A DNA stretch of 64,000 nt from positions 3,110,673-3,174,672 of the forward strand of contig CM033115.1 of the NCBI GenBank assembly GCA_019321725.1. Reading direction: 5' to 3'. The notes beneath the pieces are model-generated. The model ran no database searches. It was not told the origin of the DNA and saw only the letters and a list, made by a program, of their open reading frames with translations. The translations under genes and the position numbers were made by a program. Position 1 is the stretch's first letter. The number at the start of each line of letters is the position of its first letter. Positions 11,396 through 23,987 of this stretch are shown one piece after another. This DNA comes from Paulownia fortunei (taxonomy: Eukaryota; Streptophyta; Magnoliopsida; Lamiales; Paulowniaceae).

Positions 11396-13220
11396 CAATT
11401 TTTTTTAAAAGATAAAATATTTTCATAAAATAATTTTAGGTTTTTCCAAAATTTTGAGGAGTTAAAGTAGAGGAAAAAAAATATAAAAATTCCTAATATG
11501 AATTTTTATATCCAAAAAATTATAATCCATCAACTTTTTTATTTTGAAAAATTCAACATGTTAATTTTTATAATTACACCATTAATTTTTTATGTTTTTT
11601 GAATGAATTACGTTTGAGTTTCTTAAGTTAAGAAATTAATGGATTGAGTTGTTTTGATATAATTTTTTATTTTTTAAATTAATAATTGTGTGAGGATATC
11701 CTTTTTTGGCATGTTAAGTATTAAGTTATTTTATGTGGATAATGAGATTTTTGAATTTGTATGAACTTTATAATAAATAATTAACTTAAAATAAATCTTT
11801 TCAATTTCTAAGAAGATACAAGAATTTATTTTATGGTGTTTTCAGTAATTTTTCCTAATTTAAATTATTCGATAAATTTTATTTAAAAGTTTGGTTTTGG
11901 TTCCTTAATAAGCAAACATGGATTCGAAATTTTTTGGAATATTTCATAGTGTTTAGGGTTTACTATTAAATATATATCTTTTAATTTTATCTTCTATATT
12001 TTTTCTAAAATAAAAAATAAATGTTTAAAAGTAAAATATTATTCAAATCCCATAATAATGTTTTTCTAATCCTCAATGGATTTCATGAACAATAATACTA
12101 AAGAAAATCCATTTGTGTTCAATTGTTCTTACTCCAACGAGGTCTTACGTTCATAATAAGGTTGATTCAAAACTCTCAAATTAAAATGAGATATTTGGTT
12201 GGGGTCCTTTCAAGGGTATTTCTTTATTTAAATAATAATTCTTTTATTAAGTTGTATGTTTGAATTAGAATCTTTAATTATATTGAATTATATAATTTAT
12301 CGTTTCTCTTATTAAAAAATAATATTGTTACATCATGATATTCCATGAATCAAATCCATCAATTTTTAGTTGTACGTGTTTCTTTTTATTAACCTAAAAT
12401 TAAACCAATCTAAGAATTTTTTTAATTGAAAGTTATTGTGGGTATGGAAAATTTACACAAATGTTGAAATAGTAGAAAGTGGATGATATGTTTTTAGAAG
12501 AAGTTCTCATAAAAACCATTTCATTATTTCATATTAATTCTCATGGTCTTGTCTAGTGACCACGGGAGAAATAAATTATGGATTCGAAAATAATTCGTTA
12601 TCTTTTAAAATTCATAGTTTAAATATTATTTAAGATAATTTGAAAAAAAAATCGACAAAATTTCATTTACATAATAAAATGTATATTTAAAATTCTTGAT
12701 TAATTTAAAAATATATTAATACAAAATACTTAATTATTTCATAAAAATAATACATATTTGTGTAAAGATTGTCAATTAAAATTATATTATATAACAAAAT
12801 TATATAATAGTTTTTTGCCATCCGTTAATCAAAACTCACTTAGCTTGAATATTTCAATCAAGTTTGTTCTTCTTCATTATCTTCATATTAAATATTATGC
12901 AAACTCTTATTGGATGATTATTTATCATGACATTAAAAGGACAAATAAATTGTACATAAATTTGAATAAAACTAGCATCACATTTGCAGTTTATGTAATT
13001 ACAGTCTACGCGACACTATTTCGTACATTAACTTATAAAATACTATGAAATCAGTATATATTATCATTTTATTTCTAAAAAATATTCTTTTATTTAAAAT
13101 AATGACTAAAATACACACTACTAATTCTTAATCATTATTTTAAAAAAAAAATCAAACATTAATTGAGCCCAAAACAAAATAAAAAATCAAAAAAAATGAA
13201 CAACACAAACTAGATATTTG
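11396..13220. other. AT-rich intergenic stretch with a dispersed repeat
   Basis: No gene seen. The part at about 12600-12800 is related to 45225-45370, listed separately. Confidence 0.5.
12640..12775 (+). repeat. Dispersed repeat, copy 1
   Basis: This resembles 45250-45365 over roughly 110 bp. Shared blocks in order are CATAATAAAAT, a TTTAAAATT block, TTGATTAATT or TGATTAATTC, ACAAAATA, and TAATTATTTCATAA. It is probably a relic transposon family. Confidence 0.5.
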
Positions 13221-13224
13221 GTTT

Positions 13225-13320
13225 TCTGTAGGCCCACGTATGAAGCATTCTTGGGCTAACAGATTTTGGGCTACAATGAAAACTAAGCCCAAGATATTGT
13301 AATTGGCCCAAAATCAATGT
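13225..13320. promoter_or_regulatory. Cluster of TGGGC/GCCCA (site II-like) motifs
   Basis: Five motifs fall within about 90 bp: GGCCCACG, TTGGGCTA, TTGGGCTA, AAGCCCAAG and TTGGCCCAAA. In plants TGGGCC/T motifs bind TCP factors and cluster in promoters of growth-related genes. The cluster lies about 1.5 kb upstream of the PMT start and has no nearer gene. Confidence 0.4.
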
Positions 13321-14680
13321 CGGTATCAGTCCAGCTAAGAGAAAGCTCACCGACACTATAATTCACTTTGCTAAAACCATCTTTTCCCCATAACCGCGTG
13401 ACACCCATTAATTGATTCATTCACTCAATAATTATTTAATTTTGATTTTCTATGCTATAGTACTATCTATGCATCTTGATTACCCATGTTACACCGATAT
13501 ATTATCGGTTGAGTGCTTTGATAATTAATAAGTATTTTATTTTTTATAAATTAAAATATTTATCTATTATTCATATACTCGATATATTGTTCGATGTATT
13601 ATTTACATATCTAAAAAAATCCTAATCAAATTAAAAAAATTCAACATATTCCCATAATTTTGGTGTTAGAATTAATTTCACATTAAATATGATTATATAT
13701 TTTTCCACAATTTCCTTTTCAAAGCTTATGTCACATTAAACAGACAAGACCATAGGTCAATTTACAACCTTAATGATGTGGAGGGGATTAAATCTTTTAT
13801 GCCTTTACCTAAATTTATCCAAGACAAGGAATGAGGAAAAAAGTTAATATTAGTGTTTATAAATTGTCCGATTGAGTTATTATTTATAGTACCGATATTT
13901 AAATATTTAAATCATATAGCAATCTAATCACTAATAATTAAATTCTTTTAATTGACTTTGATCAATTTTAAGGTCGAATGTCTGCGATTATATAAAAAAT
14001 TATAATTTATAGCAATAATGCAACTCACATATTAAAATTACACAGCAGTTCAAACACAAAATTTTACCTATAATTCCACGAGATGAACAATTGTTGGCAC
14101 GAGCCAAAATCAATTATAGAAAGATAACCTTCACATAAATTATCAACTATTAGTGCAAATGAGTTATTTTTTTATTTTATATTAATTACAGACTTTAAAT
14201 GTGTCACATAATGATGACCAATGCATCAAGAATATTTAATGCTTATGATATTAACTTGTCTATAATTATTGCCAATACACAGGGTCAAATCTTTGCTAGA
14301 TTTTCCTTTTGGACAAATACATTTATCTTTAAAACATGAAGATTATAGTATGAACTATTTTTAAGTAAAACGATTAGAATATACCAAATTACACGTATAT
14401 GAGTAATTTATAATTGAAAAATTTTCAGGGTAAAAAATACAGTAACAAATTGGTAAAAGTATCCATTAAAATATAAACCAAATTTTAAAGAATAGATAAT
14501 TAATAACAAAATCCTTATTAAAATAAGGTTATTTATTTATTACCTTTCTAATAATAAAAAATAAATGAAAAAAAAAAAGAAAAAAAAAAGAGTTTCATCT
14601 CTTTCCCCTCCAAAAATAGGAAAACACACAATCACACAGTAAAATCACAGAAATTCAGAACCGAGATCTAACCCCATTCA
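13321..14680. other. AT-rich upstream region of the PMT gene
   Basis: No coding sequence. The last 100 bp becomes A-rich and then CT-rich before the promoter. Confidence 0.5.
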
Positions 14681-14685
14681 TTTAT

Positions 14686-14790
14686 TCCTCTCTCTCTCTC
14701 TCCCCACCACCCCCCCTCCCGTACCCCCGAGATTTACAAGTATTTCCAATTCTAGTATAAAAGACGGCACCTTGGCTCTATCCCTCACTC
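14686..14790 (+). promoter_or_regulatory. Core promoter of the PMT gene
   Basis: A CT-rich tract (14687-14706), common at plant core promoters, is followed by TATAAAAG at 14756-14763. Transcription would start near 14785-14795. The leader then runs to a splice donor CAG|GTAAGC-like junction (TTCA|GTAAGC) at 14901. Confidence 0.6.
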
Positions 14791-14900
14791 TCCCCCTCAA
14801 GCCGTACAAATCTTGAATCTTTCTTACTCTATCGATTCACGTTCCTTTAAGCATTTCATACAATCTAATACAGATCTGCCCAGATCGATATTTCAATTCA

Positions 14901-16109
14901 GTAAGCATCTTTCTGCCCTGATTTGATTCGTATTTTACCGCCCCTTTACGTTTGATTTGCGAATTTGGTTTCCCTTTTCGCCGAAAATTGAATTTGTTTG
15001 GTTTGTTCGAATGCAAAGTTTATGGCTTTTTTTGCTTTTCTTGCAATGTTGCTATATGGGTTTCTTTGATTGTGCTTGTGTTAATGCATTGTTTAATGAA
15101 TGTGAGGATTTTGTATGATTTGGTTTTGAAGATCTGCCTTCAAGGAGCCGTGTTTTGAGTCAATTAATGGAAGAAAATTAATTTTTGTTGCTTTTAAGAG
15201 GTTGGGTTTTCGATATCGGTTAAATTATGATAGGTGAATTGTAAGAAAAAGTAGTAAAGATGAAATTGATGGGTGTTTGGTTCTCTAAAGGGAGAAGAGG
15301 GATGAATTAGGCTTTCCGAGAAAGGAAACTCAGTATTCAGTAACTGATTTGGAGTGTGGACTTCTTTTGAACAGTATTTAATAAGTCTAATTATTAATTA
15401 CCAATGACATGCTGTCGTTTTGCTTGACTTTTGCTGATTCAGTAAATTGGGCAATCATGCGCCTACGATGCTGTTAGATAGCTTAGTGCAAGATATTACA
15501 ATTGTTATCAATCTAAAATTTATTCCAACAATTCTTCATTCTGCTGCAAAATTTTTTGGAGCTATTGCAAAGGTAGTTTCATCAGCTTTTTCTCTGTTGA
15601 AAATGGTGTTATTTTTAAATTTCATAGCTAATTGCTTCTGATGTCTGTTGAACATCTCAGCTATATTTACTTTCAAATGCATTTTAAGATATAGCCGCAC
15701 ACTATATTTCATCAGTTTTGTTTTTGGTTTCAGTTTTTGATTATACAGATGTCTTGCTGTGGTTAAATCTGTCAAATCAGGATTGATAGAGGAAATGACA
15801 GTTTGAACCAGTTCTCTTTCTGGACCTGCCGTTTGTTTTGCTAGCTTTTGTGTTATAAACTTGGTTACATGGTTATCTATTAGCCCTTTAGACTACAGAT
15901 ATATTTACTTAATTATATTACCCTGCAAGTAAACATTTCTAAAAGCATAAACAGAAGAGAATGATTTGTTCTTTTTCCTTTTTTGTGAATAATGTTGCAT
16001 GCTAGTCAAATTTACTTATGGTGGTTTTTTGGTTTCTTACACACCTAGTGCTTATTAAATCTGATCCATCCCAGGAGTTATTCTTATGTATTGTCCATTG
16101 ATGTCGCAG
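14901..16109 (+). other. 5' leader intron of the PMT gene
   Basis: The donor GTAAGC at 14901 and acceptor TGTCGCAG at 16102-16109 would remove about 1.2 kb of T-rich non-coding sequence. The second leader exon (16110-16275) carries a five-codon upstream ORF at 16188-16205. The exact acceptor is my choice among few candidates. Confidence 0.5.
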
Positions 16110-16275
16110 GTTGCTTCAACAATCCAGTTTTTACCTAAATTGTAGTGAGTGTGATATTTCAGTCAACAAGACTCCTGAATCTCAATAATGAGAGCATTTT
16201 TTTGATCCATAAGGTCCAAACTTTGAGGTGGTAGGAGAAGTTAAGGGTTTTTCAAGTATCATTGAATTTAGATAA

Positions 16276-19200
16276 ATGATGAGGGGACGGTCAGATGGAG
16301 CACAAAAGAAGCGGTTGTTGACTTCTCTGTGTATTGTGGCTGTATTTCTTGTTTTTCTGTATGTTTACTTTGGCTCTAAGAATGCTGGGGAGTCTGCTTT
16401 GGAGTATGGCAGCCGGTCTTTGAGAAAACTGGGGTCTTCTTATTTGGGTGGAGATGAAGATTCTGATCTTGGTGGTAAGCAAGATGAATCTTCAGTCAAG
16501 TTTGGGCTAGATGACGGTGAGGATGGTCTCACTCCAAAGAGCTTCCCTGTAAGTGTTTCCACTACTTACCACATTTTATGCAAATTAAGTTTGTCTTCTC
16601 GTCACCTAAAAATGCTGCATGGATATAAAGAACTTCCCTACATTTCTGTTTTCTCACTCGTGATTCTACTTGATGAATTTTTGTAATCTCATTCTGTTCG
16701 ATTCTAAGGTCTGTGATGATCGCCATTCAGAGTTGATCCCCTGTCTGGACAGACATCTTATTTATCAAATGAGATTGAAGTTGGATCTATCTTTGATGGA
16801 GCACTACGAAAGACACTGCCCATTACCTGAAAGGCGGTACAATTGTTTGATTCCTCCTCCTCCAGGATACAAGGTGAGGGCCTCAAGCTCTAGGTTATGC
16901 GATTGGTTTTGGAGTCTGCATTGTGATGAATTTGGTAAACACTTTGATTCATTCTTGTTCCATTAATTTGTTTTATTTTTTTCCATTTTTGGAATTACAG
17001 GTCCCAATCAAGTGGCCAAAAAGTAGAGATGAAGTTTGGAAAGCAAACATTCCTCATACTCACCTAGCACATGAGAAGTCTGACCAGAACTGGATGGTTG
17101 TTAAAGGAGAAAAGATTCATTTTCCTGGAGGAGGCACCCACTTTCACTATGGAGCAGATAAATACATTGCCTCCATTGCAAATGTAAGTTTCTGGCTATC
17201 AAAGTATCACCAATTGCATAATTAACCACCTGGTTGGGTAAATAATTTGTTCCTCTAGTAATGAGTTAAAGATTATTATCTTGCAATTCTTTATAAATTT
17301 TTTACTTTTGGCCTGTGATAAGTAAAATGCATTCCTTTAGCTGTTCAATGGGAATCACTAACCTGCAAACTGATGTTCAAGAAAACCTCACTTCTAATTC
17401 TGATTATGCTTTAATTTGGCAGATGCTTAACTTTTCAAACAATAACTTGAACGATGAAGGAAGGTTGCGCACAGTTTTTGATGTTGGTTGTGGTGTCGCA
17501 AGTTTTGGTGGTTACCTTCTTTCATCTGATATCGTTGCAATGTCACTAGCACCAAATGATGTGCACCAAAATCAGATCCAATTTGCTCTGGAGAGAGGAA
17601 TTCCTGCATATCTCGGTGTTCTTGGGACAAAGAGGCTTCCTTATCCAAGCAGGTCTTTTGAACTTGCTCACTGTTCTCGTTGTAGAATTGATTGGCTGCA
17701 GAGGGATGGGATCCTTCTTCTTGAGTTGGATAGGCTGCTTAGACCTGGAGGATATTTTGCCTACTCATCCCCTGAAGCTTATGCTCAGGATGAAGAGGAT
17801 CTAAGAATATGGAGGGAGATGAGTGCACTTGTGGAACGTATGTGTTGGAGAATTGCTGCAAAAAGAAACCAAACTGTCATTTGGCAAAAGCCTTTAACAA
17901 ATGACTGTTATTTGGAAAGAGAACCTGGTACCCAGCCACCTCTCTGTCGATCTGGTGATGATCCTGATGCAGTTTGGGGTGTATCAATGGAGGCCTGCAT
18001 TACACCTTATTCTGATCGTAAGCATCTTATTACGTTATACCTAGATAAAAAAGAAGCATCTTATTACTTTATTACAAGTTCATTGCTTGGATATATCTTG
18101 TAGCTAATGAAAATTCTGCAATATAAATATATGGGTTATTCTTGTCGCTTCCAAATGGCAGTTGCCAGATGTAGGTGATTATGTGACTTGCATGCCATTC
18201 TTAATCTGTTAAGATGACAAGTTGAAGATAAATGATTCAGATAATCTTCTCTCCATCTCAAATTGGGCGTTCTAGAGCTAGGAGTTTTTGGAGGTAAAAA
18301 GTCGAAAACATGTAAATTTTTCTCATCTTGCAGTTTTACCCTTGAGACATGAGTTCAAAATGAACATTATTCTCAGACATCAGAAAAGGAAAGGACGCCA
18401 CTGAATCTGAGATGGAGTAAACAGCGATACTATGATTGGGGGGATAACCCCTAAATTGCTGTTAGTGGCCAGTAAGAGTGTTTTTTATAGACAGCAGTGT
18501 CTGTAGATAGGTAGAATCTGGTGTTTTGTCAATGTTATTCCTGTTTCTTGTTGGGAAGAAAAAACATATATTTAGTGGACCAAGCATTGCATTTCATGAG
18601 ATGATAATTTAAAATATAGGTCAGCTAATAATGCTCCAGGAGCAGTTGAAAAGTTCTTCAGATATGACTTCAATGTCCATTTTCTAATATTTTCTTTCTC
18701 ATCATCAGATGATCACAAAACAAGAGGTAGTGGACTGGCACCATGGCCTGCACGGTTAACTGCTCCTCCCCCACGCCTTGCTGATTTTGGCTATTCAAGT
18801 GAAATGTTTGAAAAAGACGTGGTAATTGGGTGTATGTCATACATATATTTTTTTTCCCTCTTCCCCTGCAAATTTCTGCTTGCTTGTCTTATGCGTACAT
18901 GTCCATAATGGACAAAAAAATTAGATGTTAACTTTGTAATAACTGTTTGAAAACAGGAATTGTGGAGGCGGAGGGTTGACAGTTACTGGAGTTTCTTGAG
19001 TCCAAAGATCTCACCTGATACTCTACGGAATGTAATGGATATGAAGGCAAATTTGGGGTCATTTGCTGCTGCCTTGAAAGACAAGGATGTATGGGTGATG
19101 AATGTTGTACCTGAAGATGGACCCAAAACGCTTAAGATTGTCTATGATAGAGGGTTGATTGGCACAGTTCATAACTGGTATGTCAATTAATTAATTTAAT

Positions 19201-19906
19201 GGCTCAAGTTTATGGTAATGTTCGGTTTTTTGGCCTAGTACCCTTTAAGCTATCCTTTTTTTTTATTTTTTATTTTTTAATATTGTTTCAAGGGGGACTC
19301 CTTTTGAAAGAGCCCAAGATTTTATCCACGAGCTGTCGTTAGCTCGAGGATATAGTAACTTCATAATATTTTCTTTGTGTATCAGCGTGACAAAAATATA
19401 TTGACATGGAAAAAGGATGCGTTAGGAAATTGGCCAATTTCTAAATTCCACTAGTATCTGCTTCCAGCACTTTCTCCTTTTTCTGAATCAATGTTCTTCA
19501 TAGGATTGTTTATTTCCTGTGATCTCATGATAATTGATGACCACAGAATTTGGAAGTTTGATTTCGTGATCTAATTTATTGCAGGTGTGAAGCCTTCTCT
19601 ACATACCCTAGAACTTATGATTTGCTCCATGCTTGGACTGTATTTTCTGACATCGAAAAGAAAGGTTGCAGTGGTGAGGATCTACTGCTTGAGATGGATC
19701 GTATCCTCAGGCCTACAGGTTTTGCTATTATCCGGGATAGACAACCAGTTATCGAGTTTGTAAAGAAGTATTTAGCTGCATTGCACTGGGAAGCAGTCGC
19801 AACCGCTGATTCCAATTCGGAAGCCGGCCAGGATGGAGATGAAGTGGTGTTGGTCATCCAAAAGAAGCTCTGGCTGACAAGTGAAAGCTTCAGAGGTACA
19901 GAGTAG
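16276..19906 (+). CDS. Probable methyltransferase, PMT3/PMT8 type (Golgi)
   Basis: Seven coding exons join in frame: 16276-16548, 16709-16873, 17001-17183, 17423-18017, 18709-18821, 18957-19177, 19585-19906, giving 623 aa. All introns are GT-AG. The start is MMRGRSDG; the second Met at 16279 matches relatives better, as Arabidopsis PMT proteins begin MRGRSDG. Residues 12-33 are a single hydrophobic signal-anchor, typical of a type II Golgi protein. The DUF248 methyltransferase region follows, with the SAM-binding loop DVGCGVASFGG from residue 227 and a second half containing DMKANLGSFAAAL and NVVPEDGPKTLKI. Relatives in this family (QUA2/TSD2, QUA3) act in pectin (homogalacturonan) methylation, but the substrate of this subgroup is not settled. 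Length is normal and no damage is seen. Confidence 0.95.
18251..18417. mobile_element. Stowaway-like MITE in PMT intron 4
   Basis: The ends CTCCATCTCA and TGAGATGGAG form a perfect 10-bp inverted repeat that extends imperfectly inward (GGGCG / CGCC). The 167-bp size is typical for Stowaway (Tc1/mariner-type) elements. A TA follows the right end; the left flank reads CT, so the TA duplication is not intact. It lies inside the 691-bp intron and away from splice sites. Confidence 0.6.
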
Positions 19907-20480
19907 ACTACTTAGTACTCTACTGGTTAATTAATGTGCCTCATCTTTATTTATTTCACCTTCTCTCGGGATCTAAGAAGCATATCCCAAGAGTTCAGGG
20001 AAAATCATCATTTTTGTTGACAACAGAGTGATGTTCATCCTTTAAGTTTTTCCTCTCTCTTTTTATTTGTTTTTTTCATATTTTTTGCTTATTTCAGTTT
20101 AGTGGACAAGCCATTAGACTCTTTTTATTTATAGGCTATTCTTAATTGTTTGATCTTGTAACATTTATTTTTGGGAATCATAGCTGCCACTATAAAATGT
20201 CTAATAATTCTTAACTACATATTCTTCTGCTGATATCTTTCCGTGTGGTATCCCATTATTTGTTAATAATGATCTTTTGACTGTTCTTTTTTTCACACTC
20301 TTTTTTCTGTATTCCTTTTCTACTGCTATATTTGTTTCTATGAATTTTTCTTTTTCACACTAGGTTGATATGGTGATTGCCTTCCAGAGTTTTCACCTCT
20401 GCCCTTCCACATTTTGAGCAGTGAAATCTAGTTCTATTGTACATCTACAAAGTTTTGAGTCTCTTTATTTTCACTCTCAT
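19907..20480 (+). other. 3' untranslated region of the PMT gene (extent inferred)
   Basis: T-rich sequence follows the stop, with several possible polyadenylation signals. No other gene is apparent. Confidence 0.4.
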
Positions 20481-22610
20481 GGATGCCTTGCTAGAAATGA
20501 GAAAATCGTCTTCCTTTTGCGTCTGGAATCAAGGAATTGAATCTTTAAAACTGAAATCGGTTAGAATAGATTGTAATGAAGTATAATTTCACGAGCTTGA
20601 TTAATGGATACGTTGATTTAGCTGATTCTTACTATTGCTTGCCATTTGACATCCATGGGTCTGAAGTTGGAGACAGAGTTGTGCTGAGAATTCTTGTGTG
20701 CAAAACTGTATTTCTTGCAGAAAATAAGTTGCGGGGAATTCCCAACTTCTTAGAACATTTTTGTTGCAGATCCCATGCTAGCCCCAGAGACGTTGGTCTA
20801 AATGCTTGAGCTTGAGTGAGAAAGGTCTCCTAGCTTTTTGACTTGGACCATTAACCTTTTAGAACGAACGGACAAAAGGCACTTAGCTGATGGCATCTAA
20901 CAAACAACTTGACTTGAGTACTAATGTAACTTCGGAAGTTTCTTGAGAAGTATAGTGCACGTTTGTAAGCACTTTTGAAATGAAATTTCATCTATAAAAT
21001 AAATATTTTAATATAAATTTTTTTTTAAAAAGTGTTTATAAGTATTGTTAAGTGTTTGGTAAAAAAGTATTTTAACGCTCATTTAATAAAAGTACAAAAA
21101 AAGAAATTTAAAAGTCATAATTTTGCACTTTTTAAAAATGGACTTTTAGAGAAATAATTTATTTTAAAATTTTATTTAAAAATAATTATCAAACACATAA
21201 TTTTTTTATAAATAAATTTTTATATTTAAAATTTATTTGAAATGAATTTTCAAATACCCACTAAAAACGTAACTTGGAGGAGTTTCCTGAAAGAATAGTA
21301 AATTTGGATGGAATAAAAGGGGAAAAGTTTACAAATAACCAAAATATAAATATAAGTATAAGCCCTAGATTGATGTGGTGTAGACAAGGGATGCACCATC
21401 ATATGTATAAGCTCTGCCACTCAGTTCTTTTGATGAGACAAAAAGTTGAAGAAACTATGACATTTGCTGATTTTAGTGATTTTTCAAATTACTCAGACAA
21501 ATATAGTATGTAACGAGAAGAAACAATAATGAAACTACTATAAAAATAGATAAATGCTAATATTTGTTTTAGAAATTTAATATTGTGTCTGGACTTTGAA
21601 TTTTAGTGAAAAGAAAAAATAAAAATAAAAAAGAAGTATATTTGAAGTAAGGATATGATTTACATTAATAGTGTTCTTGCCCAAATCCAATGTCCAAAAA
21701 CCAAGTATGGTTAACAGCCCAAAGGAAGTCAAACTCCACATCAATCAACTTTGGATCAGTCCGATGATTTGGGAAATTGGAATTTGTGGGCTGTTTGCAG
21801 CAGCTTTTTGTTTTTACTTAGGTTTTAATTATTTATAATTTATTTTGAACGATTTTGACATCTCGTCATTTCCATTTTGTCCTCATTATAATTACCAATC
21901 TAACCACCACCATCATTACGCGGCACATGCTCACAACAGATACGCATCAACGATGAAAAAGGAGGAGAAGAAATAAGAAATAAATAAATAAATAAAATTT
22001 GGTGTAAGAGTGTTTTTAATTAAATATTTTTTTCCCACTTTTTTATATTTTTCTAATCAATCTTCAGACATTTTTCATTTTTCATTGTTGGCCATTTTTC
22101 CCAAAATCTCTAAAATCCAATATTTTTCGAAACCCTAAGCTCATGCAAACGGCCCCTTAATATTATTGATTCAAATTCGACTATGATTTGGGAAATTTGA
22201 ATATCAAATTTAAAAAAAAAAAAAACAAAAAACCGTGATTTTGACCCAAATATCCAAACTTTAAGAATTTAATGAAATGATTAAAATTACTATCCGATTT
22301 TAAAAATTAAATGAAGTGTTAAAAGAAATCCAACTATGAATAACTACTTCATATGTGTTCGGAATTTAAATTTATCCTCTATATTTGGATTTTAAAGTAT
22401 ATTATAGTTCAATAATCTTTAAATAAGCTATATAATCAACAATTATGGGATCAAAATATTAATCAGATTGAATCATTTAATTTGATTTTTGCCACTTTCA
22501 TATTGGATCATAGATCTATTAATAGGGTCAGACGCATCACTTTTTTTTTACATTTTTTTTATAATTTGGATTGAATTTGAATTAAAACCGAACAATTCAC
22601 AATATTAAGG
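20481..22610. other. Intergenic stretch without a recognised gene
   Basis: Short open frames at 20576-20809 and 21274-21513 have no recognisable motif. The sequence is AT-rich. Confidence 0.5.
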
Positions 22611-22613
22611 CTT

Positions 22614-22925
22614 TGTTTGTTTTGTTTTGAAGTGTTATGAGAAAAATATACTGGAATACATATTTTAAAGAAATGTATCATGAAATGTGTAGTATGTTTG
22701 ATTTTAATTTAAAAATAGTGGGTTTAATTTAATTTTGGCTCAAAATTGTGTTTAGCTTTATTTTAGGAGAATATATTTTTTACTATAAATATTATATTTG
22801 GTAGGATTTTATTTGATTAGTGGTGTCACGTTACTCACGTTATCTTTTTGTATTGTTATATGTTATTTTTATATTAATATTAAAATTAAATGATATATAT
22901 TTATAATATTGTAATGATTTCAAGA
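22614..22925 (+). repeat. Dispersed MITE-like repeat, copy 1
   Basis: This is related to 29750-29985. The clearest shared block is GATTTTATTTGATTAGTGG / GATTTTATTTGATCAGTGG followed by TGTCA, ATATTATATTATTTTTA-like sequence and TTAAATGATATA. It begins TTTGTTTTGTTTTGAAG, like many MITE ends. Confidence 0.5.
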
Positions 22926-23135
22926 TGTAAATATATATTTTTTATTTTATTTTGTGGGGATGTTTTAAAAAAATTGTGTGTCTTCCAAATTGCAACAGAC
23001 ATGCAAAAGTTAGGGTAAAATGGGGCTCGACAAAGAGACCCGCCAGTGGACATAAAATGTATCTTAACCAGAATTGAGCAGACCAACAACTTCCATTATA
23101 GTTTGATCTAAGGGAATGTCCTAATAAATAGCTTA

Positions 23136-23540
23136 AGTTATGTTTGGTTTCAATTTAAAAGAAAATTTTCTGTTTTCAGTCGGAAAAAAATTCTTAAAAT
23201 ATGTATGTTTCCCGCTATTTTTTTAGTTTGTTTCTAGAAATAAAATTTTTATTATTAAATTTTATTTTTCGAAAGCTACGTCGTCTAGTGTAATCAAGAG
23301 GTCACATCCAATTTTCCAGAGAACCTACCTATCTTCACAAACGCTCTTCATAACAAGGTCTGAATATAAAGTAAATCAAACATATTTTTTTATTTTCATA
23401 TGTCAACTTGATTGATCAAACTCTATAGCTAATAATTTAAACATATTTTTATTTTCATTGAAAAATTGAAGGAATATTATTTTCACATTTTACAACATTT
23501 TTTTTTTTAATTATTTCCTAACATGAAACCAGACATAACC
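23136..23540. mobile_element. Tourist-like MITE with TTA duplication
   Basis: The 405-bp element is flanked by TTA (23133-23135 and 23541-23543). The ends read AGTTATGTTTGGTTTC and, reversed, GGTTATGTCTGGTTTC, matching at 14 of 16. The middle is non-coding. Confidence 0.75.
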
Positions 23541-23543
23541 TTA

Positions 23544-23979
23544 ATGTCCAAGACAAAATAGGATGATGGGCAGTTTGGGCTCCATCACATGTACAATTTT
23601 TTTTGCTTTTCTTGGCCATAACATCATTGAATTTGAGAAATGAGAACCTTCCCATATGAGTATAGACAAAGGGCTACCCCATGCAAGTTTGATTTATTGA
23701 TGGGACCATGGGCCCTTTCCCACATGCTAAACAATGAGGAGCATTCTCACATTCTATTTTCTTTCTTTTATATATATATATATATATATGTATGTATATT
23801 TTAAATATATAGTCTCTCAATTTCGAATTTTTGTTTCAATTTGATATTTTATTTTGTATTCTACTTTATAGATATACGTAAAGCGTACAAAATGTATGCC
23901 AAATTTATATTTAAGAATATGCATTTGTATTAGGAACATATGATCCAAAGTATAATATCTCATGTTTGATTGCTGCAAC
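23544..23979. other. Intergenic stretch
   Basis: No gene. It includes a (TA)n tract at 23769-23789. The part around 23560-23760 is less AT-rich than its surroundings, with no recognised function. Confidence 0.5.
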
Positions 23980-23987
23980 TTTGGAAG

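Noticed and set aside
16291..16482. Alternative PMT start further downstream
   Set aside because: The frame from 16276/16279 carries the MRGRSDG start and signal-anchor expected of the family.
17427..17648. Minus-strand frames inside PMT, kinase and PPR exons
   Set aside because: They are shadows of well-supported coding exons on the other strand.
20576..20809. 77-codon frame downstream of PMT as a separate gene
   Set aside because: No domain, no promoter or splice support, and composition like 3' flanking sequence.
22183..22200. TATGATTTGGGAAATTTGA resembling the LTR start
   Set aside because: Similarity to 621-640 stops after about 16 bases and no LTR end follows, so it is not called a solo LTR.
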